A stretch of 64,000 nt of DNA, taken from Topomyia yanbarensis (taxonomy: Eukaryota; Arthropoda; Insecta; Diptera; Culicidae). The notes beneath the pieces were generated by a model. That model had not been told where the DNA came from. It saw nothing but the letters and a program-made list of their open reading frames with translations, and made no database searches. The first letter of the stretch is position 1. Every line of letters begins with the position of its first letter. Position numbers and translations under genes: made by a program. Location of the stretch: positions 98,306,666 through 98,370,665 of the forward strand of contig NC_080670.1 in NCBI RefSeq assembly GCF_030247195.1, read 5' to 3'. Of this stretch, positions 20,701 to 34,200 are shown piece after piece.

Positions 20701-23700
20701 AATGAACACGTTAGGTAAAGACATTATGTAACGGAGGATAATTTTTATTCGAATACTCGGTTGAATGAACCACTTCGCTTAAGCGCCAAGCAAGCAAAAG
20801 GATTGCTTGCATGCGAAGAGGCATGATTTTATACCCGGCGAGACTCCTCAAGGCGAGTCCTTCAAAATACAACCGAAACCGACGAATCGATCCACCGCAC
20901 AAACTCCAAATCCTACCAGCTAGACCGGATAATCAATGGGGAACCCTGAAAGTGAACGCATGCAATTAAAAACACTATAATCCTTCTTTCTCTTCTCTAT
21001 CGACAGCCATGATTAGACGAAAAGCTATTTATGTTTCAGTTTTTCCAGTCCTCGGTTCTTCGTTATCGACACCGCATTCTAAAAATACCTCATCTAATTT
21101 CTAGTTTGGTAGCTACCGTGAACCTCTGTTAACTTGTCCCTCTTATCAATTATTCACAACGATTGATTGGCCTATTTTCGGGTTGGCGCCCATGCTTCAC
21201 CCATTGTAAATGATGGTTTCAATATACGGCACTAGTACCGCAAACACATGCTAATTTAAAAAATCTGACCTGTTTATCACGTTTGTAGTGCGCTGCCGTT
21301 GACGGTCCTGCTGCTCGACGAAATGCTGTCAGTGGTTTGTGTCACCACTATGACGGTTGAATATCTGCTCCCATGTGTGCACACGGTTTTTGACGATGGC
21401 GGGTCCGCTGAGTCTACTCACGAGTACTGCTTCCAGGCCAACAATGGAGCGTATACGGCAATTGACCACCGACATACACCCCGGAAGTAGTGGCACCTTC
21501 AAATAGCCCGTAGATGCGCAGAGGCGTGATCACTAACCCGCCGCGAGACCAGCTACAAGCGGACGAGTCTTCGGATCTTCCCAGAGACCACGCGGCGTGC
21601 GTAATCTCCTACACCTACCAGAACGAAACACCTTCGCTTGAAGGATATTCGGTCCTTCAAGCGGAAAATTCATTTTACTTTAATTGGTCAGATTATCTAA
21701 CAAGATTTGTTCTTAGTTACCTTGACCTCGAGCAGAAAATAGGTACTGATTTGAAGGCGACTTGAAACCAGTCGTCGCTTTTCCTGACGAGAAACATTCA
21801 AGTTGATTTACAACCGGCAAATTATAGTATATAAAACTCACTTGCTATAGCGTAAATTTGGGCTTTGGGCCTAGATCACGTACTCAACCACTATATACTA
21901 TCTCGATTTCTGTAAGTTACAATTTAATTACTATCTTCCGTTTTTTCAGAATAAAACTCACATGTCTTCTTTCGACTGGCTAACCACCATTTGCTTTACT
22001 AACTTCCACTTAATTTTCGGGACTATGTCCGTTCACTGTGCCGATCGAATCGAGAAAGAACGATACCTTTAATCTAATGATGGCCTACAAGCCAGGGCCA
22101 TTTCGTAACCGCGGGGTTCCCAACCCCACCCAATTAGTGATACCCTCGACCTGAAATGTCAAAATTCCACTTCATTTCATAAGCATTGGCTATACTGCCT
22201 ACTTTCAGATCGGAGCGCTGTGCACTGTTTCACGATCCGTGTAAATTAAGTGATTACAATTCTCGCCACCCACACCGCTGCGATAGACTAAAGGTACTCG
22301 AATTTCCAATCTAGTCTCTTATATACAAGCGAGTTACCTTTTAGCTTTCCCGTAGCCCGCAAAGTGGTAAATTCAACACATTTAAATTTTAAATAAAAAT
22401 ATTATAGTTCTCCTCTTGTAACAACGTTACAATTATTTTCTAACTAATAAGTGATTAAGATACTAAAATATAAGGAGATTTTTCTTGTTGGGCATGTTTT
22501 GTACATATTTGGCGAAAATACTCTGACATAAACACATTTTTCAAACATTAATTTTTGATTTCAAAGCATGTCAAAAATGTGACATGTTTATAGCGTGTGG
22601 TGTGAACATGTGTGGTGGTAAAATAAATATCGTCTAGTGACCAGCAAAATGTGCTGTATGTATGCAATGTGTAGCGTTGGAAAGCAGTTTCCGAGGAATG
22701 CTGACGTTCCAGCGAATCATGAGCATTGCATACACACAGGGCATTTTGTAAACAAAAGCTTGTCACGGAAAAAACAAATTTTCATGACGCAATATTAACT
22801 AATATACAATCCTGTGGTATCGAAAAACATCTGCAAACTTGGGGTTATCCATGGGTGATTAAGCTTTTAGAATCTGTTGGAAAACAGTGAAATATAGCAA
22901 CTTTAGGATAGCGTTCCGACTAATTTTGAGGTTCTACTTATGACAAGTAGAACCAGAATGAAGTGCTTAGTTATGAATGTACTTTCAAAGAGGTCCGTTT
23001 TTCGTCTTCGAATTCGGGATAAAAGTGTAGTAGTGTACACTTGAGATGACGTAACGTGCGCGATAGTGTTTTTGTAGTGGTCGTCATTATTTCATTTTGT
23101 TGGAATATGCCACTCGTATGTATAAACTATGAAGAGACTGTAGTGTTGGTTTTGAATAGTTGTAACCGTGGTAGTGACATGTATTGCATGATAGGGTAAC
23201 CTATGCATTATGCTCTAGAAGCAAACACAGCAGGCAGGAGAGTGGAAGGAAGTTGGTTCCGCGGATAACTTTGCACTGGTGCTGTAACACGGTGATTTCA
23301 TTCCATAATAATAATTAATAATTACATATATAAATTGGGTTTTAAATAATAAAACTCCGTTGTGAATGTCTTCATTTTTAGTACCATCATTAGCTTAAAC
23401 GTGATATCAATATATCTTCAGGCAATATTTCATGCGTTATTAGTATTGACTGCACAACTTACACTTATCTATTAGTATTACTATTTTCTTATGAAGACTT
23501 TTTTCTGCTTTCTTATGTATGTTTTATAACTAATTTTGAACTCACTGCATTAATGTTGAAAATTATTAAATGATGGAACCCCAAAAAACACAGTTACCCT
23601 ATCTTCCAACAATCACAATACATAGGTATGTCTTACGATTACATATAGACAAGAATATAAACAATTTGCAAATAACAGAGCATGATAAGCTGCTAGAATA

Positions 23701-24281
23701 TTATTATTAAGAAAATTCCAATAATACTCGTGGTTAGGTTTGCCACCTCTAGAGAGGCTTTGACCCGGAGATTTCCACTGACCTGGGGGTGATGGATTTT
23801 GAGTGGAACTAGACAGAAATTGGAATCAAAGCGATTGCTCGGCATTTTGGAGCACCTTAATCGCTTTTTAATACTACGTTAAAGTAAAGCTTTCCCGACT
23901 AAGTGCAAAGAATACAAAAGCATAAGCTACTCTCGCTGTAGAGGATAAGTCGAGCGAGCATTGCTCTCCTCCATAACTAACAGCAAAATGAGAGAGAAGA
24001 CCAAAAATATCCACAAATTAGATCTAGGAAAAGAAGTCTCCCAAAGTACCCACTCTCGATGGGGGATGCAACTGCAATGTGTCTTCTAACTTATCGTCGT
24101 CCATATCTGGATATACTGACTAGTTGGAACCATTTCTTTTTCACAGTATTGGTCTGGACTCATTTATGCATATTTCCTGCACGAGAATTCCGAACGAAAC
24201 AATATGAAAGCTATACGGATGGATGGAAAGAAACTGCATTGCAATCAAATGAATGCACGGCTTTTATGCTATCGACATAGC
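20701..24281. other. Intronic DNA without recognised genes
   Basis: No exon or transposon domain was recognised on either strand. Two diverged similar segments (20811-20930 and 21512-21622, both starting ATGCG.AGAGGC.TGAT) hint at a duplicated or LTR-like unit about 700 bp apart. A 10-bp-arm hairpin (GGTTCTACTT/AAGTAGAACC) lies at about 22931-22955. Small ORFs at 21299, 21514 and 24059 have no motifs that I know. Confidence 0.4.
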
Positions 24282-24602
24282 CTACACACCAAAAAATTAT
24301 GAATTTTATCATTGACGTAATTGCAAACATGACACAATTTAGCAACCCGTAATTCTCGAAATGACGAAACATTACCGTATTCCATTTAATTTTACATGAA
24401 ACATATACTTTACATGCGCAATGACATAAAATTACACTTACTGCCACTGAAAACAAACGCAATATGTGGAGTAAAATTACACGATTTACGAAAATCAACG
24501 TCATGTAAAATTAAAACCAAACGTAAAACTAAGTCATTTTTGATGCTCGTATATATCAGGGTCAGGAGACGTAAATTTACACGATTTTTTCTAGGTGTGT
24601 AG
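24282..24602. mobile_element. MITE with TA target duplication
   Basis: Ends CTACACACCAAAAAAT (left) and, inverted, CTACACACCTAGAAAAAAT (right). Reading TA as the target duplication gives CACACC...GGTGTG as termini, which suits a Tc1/mariner-type origin. The interior repeats a (G/A)TAAAATTACAC word in both orientations. No ORF. Confidence 0.7.
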
Positions 24603-25085
24603 ACATTTCACACTATTCACTTAAATGCAAATAAAAACTTTGAAATATCTACCTGTCTCATTCACGAATCGCATTCTCCCTGTCGTTCTCTGTTCAAGGG
24701 GCTTGAAAGCACATGTGACCTTGTCTCACTTTACTGTATTCGATTGCGCGTTAAAATACTGGACCAGTAAATTCTATTCTGTACATAAATCTTTTTTTCG
24801 GGAATATACGACCAAAAACCAAAAACTTCGAATTCCAAAGCAAATTGAACGTTCCAGGTTCCTGATAACTAATTAAGGTCCAACAATAAAGTAGAAACAC
24901 AAGATAATCATAAAACGACGCCGTCACGTAAAGAAGCATGAAAACAAAAAGAATAAAACCAAAAAAAGATGGAAGCCCTAGAAAGTCCATTGCATATTTA
25001 TTAGCCTTTTCTCAGAAGATGGGATTTTCAAAAACATTTCAAAAGTTTCTGATGCAATGGTTCTCAAATTCGTACAATCCGGTTT
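24603..25085. other. AT-rich DNA, nothing recognised
   Basis: No motif-bearing ORF seen. Confidence 0.5.
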
Positions 25086-26840
25086 ATTCATTTTCTTTAT
25101 TCAAAAATGTTTTTAGCTTCAAATATATGACCATTTCATATTTATTAATTATTCCATTCCGCATCTTTTTATTCGTTTTGTTCATCTGCGTTCATTTTAC
25201 TTATTTTATTCGTTTCATTCACTCTGATCAGTTTATTCTTTTTGTGCATTTGATTAATATCATTCATTTAACTTATTTTATTCATTGTATGCATTTTATT
25301 CATTTTTTCCAGTTTATTCATTTTGTTCAGTTTCTTCATTTTAATAGTCTGACTAATTTTTCAGTTTTAATCATTTCATCCAAATAATTTATTTGATTCA
25401 ATTTTTTTCTCTATATTAATTAATAACCTTTTACCATTGTTCAATTTTTCATTTTAATCAATGCATTCTGCTCATTTTCTTCTTTTTATTCATTTTATCA
25501 CTCACTTCAGCTCATTTTGTTTATTTGATTCGTTTGTTTTATTTATGTATTTCATTCATTTTTTACTTTATTCATTTTGTTCATCCATTCTTTTTATTCA
25601 TTTGATCCATTTCATTAATTTGATTCATTGTATTCACTGGATGAATTAAATCAATTTGATTCATTTAATTCATTTGATTCATGTGATTCATGTGATTCAT
25701 TTGATTCATTTGATTCATTTGATTCCATTGATTTATTTGATTCATTTAATTCATTGGATTCATTTGATTCATTTGATTAATTTGATTAATTTGATTAATT
25801 TGATTAATTTGATTAATTTGATTAATTTGATTAATTTGATCAATTTGATTAATTTGATTAATTTGATTAATTAGATTAATTTGGTTAATTTGATTCATTT
25901 GATTCATTTGATTCATTTGATTCATTTGATTCATTTGATTCATTCGATTCATTCGATTCATTCGATTCATTTGATTCATTTGATTCCATTGATTTGTTTG
26001 ATTCATTTAATTCATTGGATTCATTTGATTCATTGGATTCATTTGATTCATTTGATTCATTTGATTAATTTGATTAATTTGATTAATTTGATTAATTTGA
26101 TAAATTTGATAAATTTGATCAATTTGATTAATTAGATTAATTTGGTTAATTTGATTAATTTGATTAATTTGATTCATTTGATTCATTTGATTCATTTGAT
26201 TCATTTGATTCATTTGAGTCATTTGATTCATTTGATTCATTTGATTCATTTGATTCATTTGATTCATTTGATTCATTTGATTCATTTGATTCATTTGATT
26301 CATTTGATTCATTTGATTCATTTGATTCATTTGATTCATTTGATTCATTTGATTCATTTGATTCATTTGATTCATTTGATTCATTTGATTCATTTGATTC
26401 ATTTGATTCATTTGATTCATTTGATTCATTTGATTCATTTGATTCATTTGATTCATTTGATTCATTTGATTCATTTGTTTCATTTGATTCATTTGATTCA
26501 TTTGATTCATTTGATTCATTTGATTCATTTGATTCATTTGATTCATTTGATTCATTTGATTCATTTGATTCATTTGATTCATTTGATTCATTTGATTCAT
26601 TTGATTCATTTGATTCATTTGATTCATTTGATTCATTTGATTCATTTGACTCGTGTGATTCATTTGATTCATTTGATTCATTTGATTCGTGTGATTCATT
26701 TGATTCATTTAATTCATTTGATTCATTTGATTCATTTGATTCGTGTGATTAATTTGATTCATTTGATTCATGTGATTCATTTGATTCATTTCATTCATTT
26801 GATTCATTTGATTCATTTTATTCATATCTTTAATTTTATG
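25086..26840. repeat. 9-bp satellite (TTGATTCAT)n with TTGATTAAT blocks
   Basis: Degenerate TTCATTTTG words from about 25.09 kb become regular 9-mers after about 25.65 kb and near-perfect at 26.17-26.82 kb. Blocks of a TTGATTAAT variant lie at about 25.77-25.88 and 26.06-26.17 kb. A block around TTCCATTGATTT recurs at 25721 and 25982 (261-bp offset), showing a higher-order duplication. Frames read LIHLIH or NQMNQM without stops and are not genes. Confidence 0.95.
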
Positions 26841-27735
26841 CATTTCATGTTCGGTCATTCGTTTTATTTCATTGAATTTGTTAGTATGAGTCAATTTATT
26901 CTATTAATCTTATATATATAATATATTATCTAAATATAATCTTAATTTTTATTCAATAACCTAATCTAATTTGGTTCGTGTATAGTATAATTTTGATTCA
27001 CATTAATTTTTCTACTCATTTTATGAATTTAAAAACCTATTATTTCATTTTTTGCTTTACTTTTTTATTTCGGTCGTTTTGTTGATTTCTATAATTTATT
27101 CAGTTTATTCGAGATTTTATTCGTGCAAGACTAGAAACTGTTTTCATTCCACCTCTAGTTGGGTGCCTACTTCTTGTGAGTTCTGCAAATTAATCCAATA
27201 GTGAAAAGTGTAAGAAATGTCTCATCTCACTGCTAGGTGGATTAAATCGGTTTTTGATTGAAAATAGCTCTTTTTCCAATGCCGATAACTTTTAAACGGG
27301 CAAAAACGGGCAACTCACTTTGTAAACAAATTAAAGTACAAGAAAAGCACAACAAATGCTTGAAAAATCAGATCTCCCCAAGGCGGCCCTCTATGGAAAT
27401 ACTTGAGCTGAAGTTTGTCTCATTCCGTCATCAAATGCAATTGATTACTCGCCGTTTGAATGCACTTGCGCCATTGTAATGAAGTAGGCGTAAGGGAATT
27501 GTCAGTTTCCGGTGTCAGGCGTATGCATTGAGTTTTTTAACAACTGTACCTTTTGACTCAAGCAAACAGAAGTTCGGATAATACCTAAAAATCACACTTT
27601 AAAATTCACAAAAAGTTCTTAGCAAACTTTCAAGCTGCTCAAACTTTAATAGAACTGCTTAACCCTCTATTAGAACATGAAAGGTATTGCAAAATTACTT
27701 AAAATGAGAAGCTTATGTAGTTCCTTTATATCAAA
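26841..27735. other. AT-rich flank between satellite and gap, no gene recognised
   Basis: No homology recognised. Unique-looking sequence reaches the gap edge at 27735. Confidence 0.5.
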
Positions 27736-28235
27736 NNNNNNNNNNNNNNNNNNNNNNNNNNNNNNNNNNNNNNNNNNNNNNNNNNNNNNNNNNNNNNNNN
27801 NNNNNNNNNNNNNNNNNNNNNNNNNNNNNNNNNNNNNNNNNNNNNNNNNNNNNNNNNNNNNNNNNNNNNNNNNNNNNNNNNNNNNNNNNNNNNNNNNNNN
27901 NNNNNNNNNNNNNNNNNNNNNNNNNNNNNNNNNNNNNNNNNNNNNNNNNNNNNNNNNNNNNNNNNNNNNNNNNNNNNNNNNNNNNNNNNNNNNNNNNNNN
28001 NNNNNNNNNNNNNNNNNNNNNNNNNNNNNNNNNNNNNNNNNNNNNNNNNNNNNNNNNNNNNNNNNNNNNNNNNNNNNNNNNNNNNNNNNNNNNNNNNNNN
28101 NNNNNNNNNNNNNNNNNNNNNNNNNNNNNNNNNNNNNNNNNNNNNNNNNNNNNNNNNNNNNNNNNNNNNNNNNNNNNNNNNNNNNNNNNNNNNNNNNNNN
28201 NNNNNNNNNNNNNNNNNNNNNNNNNNNNNNNNNNN
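27736..28235. other. Assembly gap (500 N)
   Basis: Exactly 500 N, probably a fixed-size placeholder. It separates unique DNA from the hexamer array, so the array's left end is unknown. Confidence 0.99.
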
Positions 28236-31200
28236 TTTTGTATTTGTATTTGTATTTGGTATTTGTATTTGTATTTGTATTTGTATTTGTATTTGTATTT
28301 GTATTTGTATTTGTATTTGTATTTGTATTTGTATTTGTATTTGTATTTGTATTTGTATTTGTATTTGTATTTGTATTTGTATTTGTATTTGTATTTGTAT
28401 TTGTATTTGTATTTGTATTTGTATTTGTATTGTATTTGTATTTGTATTTGTATTTGTATATTTGTATTTGTATTTGTATTTGTATTTGTATTTGTATTTG
28501 TATTTGTATTTGTATTTGTATTTGTATTTGTATTTGTATTTGTATTTGTATTTGTATTTGTATTTGTATTTGTATTTGTATTTGTATTTGTATTTGTATT
28601 TGTATTTGTATTTGTATTTGTATTTGTATTTGTATTTGTATTTGTATTTGTATTTGTATTTGTATTTGTATTTGTATTTGTATTTGTATTTGTATTTGTA
28701 TTTGTATTTGTATTTGTATTTGTATTTGTATTTGTATTTGTATTTGTATTTGTATTTGTATTTGTATTTGTATTTGTATTTGTATTGTATTTGTATTTGT
28801 ATTTGTATTTGTATTTGTATTTGTATTTGTATTTGTATTTGTATTTGTATTTGTATTTGTATTTGTATTTGTATTTGTATTTGTATTTGTATTTGTATTT
28901 GTATTTGTATTTGTATTTGTATTTGTATTTGTATTTGTATTTGTATTTGTATTTGTATTTGTATTTGTATTTGTATTTGTATTTGTATTTGTATTTGTAT
29001 TTGTATTTGTATTTGTATTTGTATTTGTATTTGTATTTGTATTTGTATTTGTATTTGTATTTGTATTTGTATTTGTATTTGTATTTGTATTTGTATTTGT
29101 ATTTGTATTTGTATTTGTATTTGTATTTGTATTTGTATTTGTATTTGTATTTGTATTTGTATTTGTATTTTGTATTTGTATTTGTATTTGTATTTGTATT
29201 TGTATTTGTATTTGTATTTGTATTTGTATTTGTATTTGTATTTGTATTTGTATTTGTATTTGTATTTGTATTTGTATTTGTATTTGTATTTGTATTTGTA
29301 TTTGTATTTGTATTTGTATTTGTATTTGTATTTGTATTTGTATTTGTATTTGTATTTGTATTTGTATTTGTATTTGTATTTGTATTTGTATTTGTATTTG
29401 TATTTGTATTTGTATTTGTATTTGTATTTGTATTTGTATTTGTATTTGTATTTGTATTTGTATTTGTATTTGTATTTGTATTTGTATTTGTATTTGTATT
29501 TGTATTTGTATTTGTATTTGTATTTGTATTTGTATTTGTATTTGTATTTGTATTTGTATTTGTATTTGTATTTGTATTTGTATTTGTATTTGTATTTGTA
29601 TTTGTATTTGTATTTGTATTTGTATTTGTATTTGTATTTGTATTTGTATTTGTATTTGTATTTGTATTTGTATTTGTATTTGTATTTGTATTTGTATTTG
29701 TATTTGTATTTGTATTTGTATTTGTATTTGTATTTGTATTTGTATTTGTATTTGTATTTGTATTTGTATTTGTATTTGTATTTGTATTTGTATTTGTATT
29801 TGTATTTGTATTTGTATTTGTATTTGTATTTTGTATTTGTATTTGTATTTGTATTTGTATTTGTATTTGTATTTGTATTTGTATTTGTATTTGTATTGTA
29901 TTTGTATTTGTATTTGTATTTGTATTTGTATTTGTATTTGTATTTGTATTTGTATTTGTATTTGTATTTGTATTTGTATTTGTATTTGTATTTGTATTTG
30001 TATTTGTATTTGTATTTGTATTTGTATTTGTATTTGTATTTGTATTTGTATTTGTATTTGTATTTGTATTTGTATTTGTATTTGTATTTGTATTGTATTT
30101 GTATTTGTATTTGTATTTGTATTTGTATTTGTATTTGTATTTGTATTTGTATTTGTATTTGTATTTGTATTTGTATTTGTATTTGTATTTGTATTTGTAT
30201 TTGTATTTGTATTTGTATTTGTATTTGTATTTGTATTTGTATTTGTATTTGTATTTGTATTTGTATTTGTATTTGTATTTGTATTTGTATTTGTATTTGT
30301 ATTTGTATTTGTATTTGTATTTGTATTTGTATTTGTATTTGTATTTGTATTTGTATTTGTATTTGTATTTGTATTTGTATTTGTATTTGTATTTGTATTT
30401 GTATTTGTATTTGTATTTGTATTTGTATTTGTATTTGTATTTGTATTTGTATTTGTATTTGTATTTGTATTTGTATTTGTATTTGTATTTGTATTTGTAT
30501 TTGTATTTGTATTGTATTTGTATTTGTATTTGTATTTGTATTTGTATTTGTATTTGTATTTGTATTTGTATTTGTATTTGTATTTGTATTTGTATTTGTA
30601 TTTGTATTTGTATTTGTATTTGTATTTGTATTTGTATTTGTATTTGTATTTGTATTTGTATTTGTATTTGTATTTGTATTTGTATTTGTATTTGTATTTG
30701 TATTTGTATTTGTATTTGTATTTGTATTTGTATTTGTATTTGTATTTGTATTGTATTTGTATTTGTATTTGTATTTGTATTTGTATTTGTATTTGTATTT
30801 GTATTTGTATTTGTATTTGTATTTGTATTTGTATTTGTATTTGTATTTGTATTTGTATTTGTATTTGTATTTGTATTTGTATTTGTATTTGTATTTGTAT
30901 TTGTATTGTATTTGTATTTGTATTTGTATTTGTATTTGTATTTGTATTTGTATTTGTATTTGTATTTGTATTTGTATTTGTATTTGTATTTGTATTTGTA
31001 TTTGTATTTGTATTTGTATTTGTATTTGTATTTGTATTTGTATTTGTATTTGTATTTGTATTTGTATTTGTATTTGTATTTGTATTTGTATTTGTATTTG
31101 TATTTGTATTTGTATTTGTATTTGTATTTGTATTTGTATTTGTATTTGTATTTGTATTTGTATTTGTATTTGTATTTGTATTTGTATTTGTATTTGTATT

Positions 31201-34200
31201 TGTATTTGTATTTGTATTTGTATTTGTATTTGTATTTGTATTTGTATTTGTATTTGTATTTGTATTTGTATTTGTATTTGTATTTGTATTTGTATTTGTA
31301 TTTGTATTTGTATTTGTATTTGTATTTGTATTTGTATTTGTATTTGTATTTGTATTTGTATTGTATTTGTATTTGTATTTGTATTTGTATTTGTATTTGT
31401 ATTTGTATTTGTATTTGTATTTGTATTTGTATTTGTATTTGTATTTGTATTTGTATTTGTATTTGTATTTGTATTTGTATTTGTATTTGTATTTGTATTT
31501 GTATTTGTATTTGTATTTGTATTTGTATTTGTATTTGTATTTGTTGTATTTGTATTTGTATTTGTATTTGTATTTGTATTTGTATTGTATTTGTATTTGT
31601 ATTTGTATTTTGTATTTGTATTTGTATTTGTATTTGTATTTGTATTTGTATTTGTATTTGTATTTGTATTTGTATTTGTATTTGTATTTGTATTTGTATT
31701 TGTATTGTATTTGTATTTGTATTTGTATTTGTATTTGTATTTGTATTTGTATTTGTATTTGTATTTGTATTTGTATTTGTATTTGTATTTGTATTTGTAT
31801 TTGTATTTGTATTTGTATTTGTATTTGTATTTGTATTTGTATTTGTATTTGTATTTGTATTTGTATTTGTATTTGTATTTGTATTTGTATTTGTATTTGT
31901 ATTTGTATTTGTATTTGTATTTGTATTTGTATTTGTATTTGTATTTGTATTTGTATTTGTATTTGTATTTGTATTTGTATTTGTATTTGTATTTGTATTT
32001 GTATTTGTATTTGTATTTGTATTTGTATTTGTATTTGTATTTGTATTTGTATTTGTATTTGTATTGTATTTGTATTTGTATTTGTATTTGTATTTGTATT
32101 TGTATTTGTATTTGTATTTGTATTTGTATTTGTATTTGTATTTGTATTTGTATTTGTATTTGTATTTGTATTGTATTTGTATTTGTATTTGTATTTGTAT
32201 TTGTATTTGTATTTGTATTTGTATTTGTATTTGTATTTGTATTTGTATTTGTATTTGTATTTGTATTTGTATTTGTATTTGTATTTGTATTTGTATTTGT
32301 ATTTGTATTTGTATTTGTATTTGTATTTGTATTTGTATTTGTATTTGTATTTGTATTGTATTTGTATTTGTATTTGTATTTGTATTTGTATTTGTATTTG
32401 TATTTGTATTTGTATTTGTATTTGTATTTGTATTTGTATTTGTATTTGTATTTGTATTTGTATTTGTATTTGTATTTGTATTTGTATTTGTATTTGTATT
32501 TGTATTTGTATTTGTATTTGTATTTGTATTTGTATTTGTATTTGTATTTGTATTTGTATTTGTATTTGTATTTGTATTTGTATTTGTATTTGTATTTGTA
32601 TTTGTATTTGTATTTGTATTTGTATTTGTATTTGTATTTGTATTTGTATTTGTATTTGTATTTGTATTTGTATTTGTATTTGTATTTGTATTTGTATTTG
32701 TATTTGTATTTGTATTTGTATTTGTATTTGTATTTGTATTTGTATTTGTATTTGTATTTGTATTTGTATTTGTATTTGTATTTGTATTTGTATTTGTATT
32801 TGTATTTGTATTTGTATTTGTATTTGTATTTGTATTTGTATTTGTATTTGTATTTGTATTTGTATTTGTATTTGTATTTGTATTTGTATTTGTATTTGTA
32901 TTTGTATTTGTATTTGTATTTGTATTTGTATTTGTCATTTGTATTTGTATTTGTATTTGTATTTGTATTTGTATTTGTATTTGTATTTGTATTTGTATTT
33001 GTATTTGTATTTGTATTTGTATTTGTATTTGTATTTGTATTTGTATTGTATTTGTATTTGTATTTGTATTTGTATTTGTATTTGTATTTGTATTTGTATT
33101 TGTATTTGTATTGTATTTGTATTTGTATTTGTATTTGTATTTGTATTTGTATTTGTATTTGTATTTGTATTTGTATTTGTATTTGTATTTGTATTTGTAT
33201 TTGTATTTGTATTTGTATTTGTATTTGTATTTGTATTTGTATTTGTATTTGTATTTGTATTTGTATTTGTATTTGTATTTGTATTTGTATTTGTATTTGT
33301 ATTTGTATTTGTATTTGTATTTGTATTTGTATTTGTATTTGTATTTGTATTTGTATTTGTATTTGTATTTGTATTTGTATTTGTATTTGTATTTGTATTT
33401 GTATTTGTATTTGTATTTGTATTTGTATTTGTATTTGTATTTGTATTTGTATTTGTATTTGTATTTGTATTTGTATTTGTATTTGTATTTGTATTTGTAT
33501 TTGTATTTGTATTTGTATTTGTATTTGTATTTGTATTTATTTGTATTTGTTTGTATTTGTATTTGTATTTGTATTTGTATTTGTATTTGTATTTGTATTT
33601 GTATTTGTATTTGTATTTGTATTTGTATTTGTATTTGTATTTGTATTTGTATTTGTATTTGTATTTGTATTTGTATTTGTATTTGTATTTGTATTTGTAT
33701 TTGTATTTGTATTTGTATTTGTATTTGTATTTGTATTTGTATTTGTATTTGTATTTGTATTTGTATTTTGTATTTGTATTTGTATTTGTATTTGTATTTG
33801 TATTTGTATTTGTATTTGTATTTGTATTTGTATTTGTATTTGTATTTGTATTTGTATTTGTATTTGTATTTGTATTTGTATTTGTATTTGTATTTGTATT
33901 TGTATTTGTATTTGTATTTGTATTTGTATTGTATTTGTATTTGTATTTGTATTTGTATTTGTATTTGTATTTGTATTTGTATTTGTACTTTGTATTTGTA
34001 TTTGTATTTGTATTTGTATTTGTATTTGTATTTGTATTTGTATTTGTATTGTATTGTATTTGTATTTGTATTTGTATTTGTATTTGTATTTGTATTTGTA
34101 TTTGTATTTGTATTTGTATTTGTATTTGTATTTGTATTTGTATTTGTATTTGTATTTGTATTTGTATTTGTATTTGTATTTGTATTTGTATTTGTATTTG

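Noticed and set aside
25086..26840. CRISPR-like array
   Set aside because: No unique spacers; units are contiguous 9-mers, and the genome is eukaryotic.
25656..26921. Frames of 60-259 codons encoding LIHLIH or NQMNQM
   Set aside because: By-product of the 9-bp satellite, present on both strands at once.
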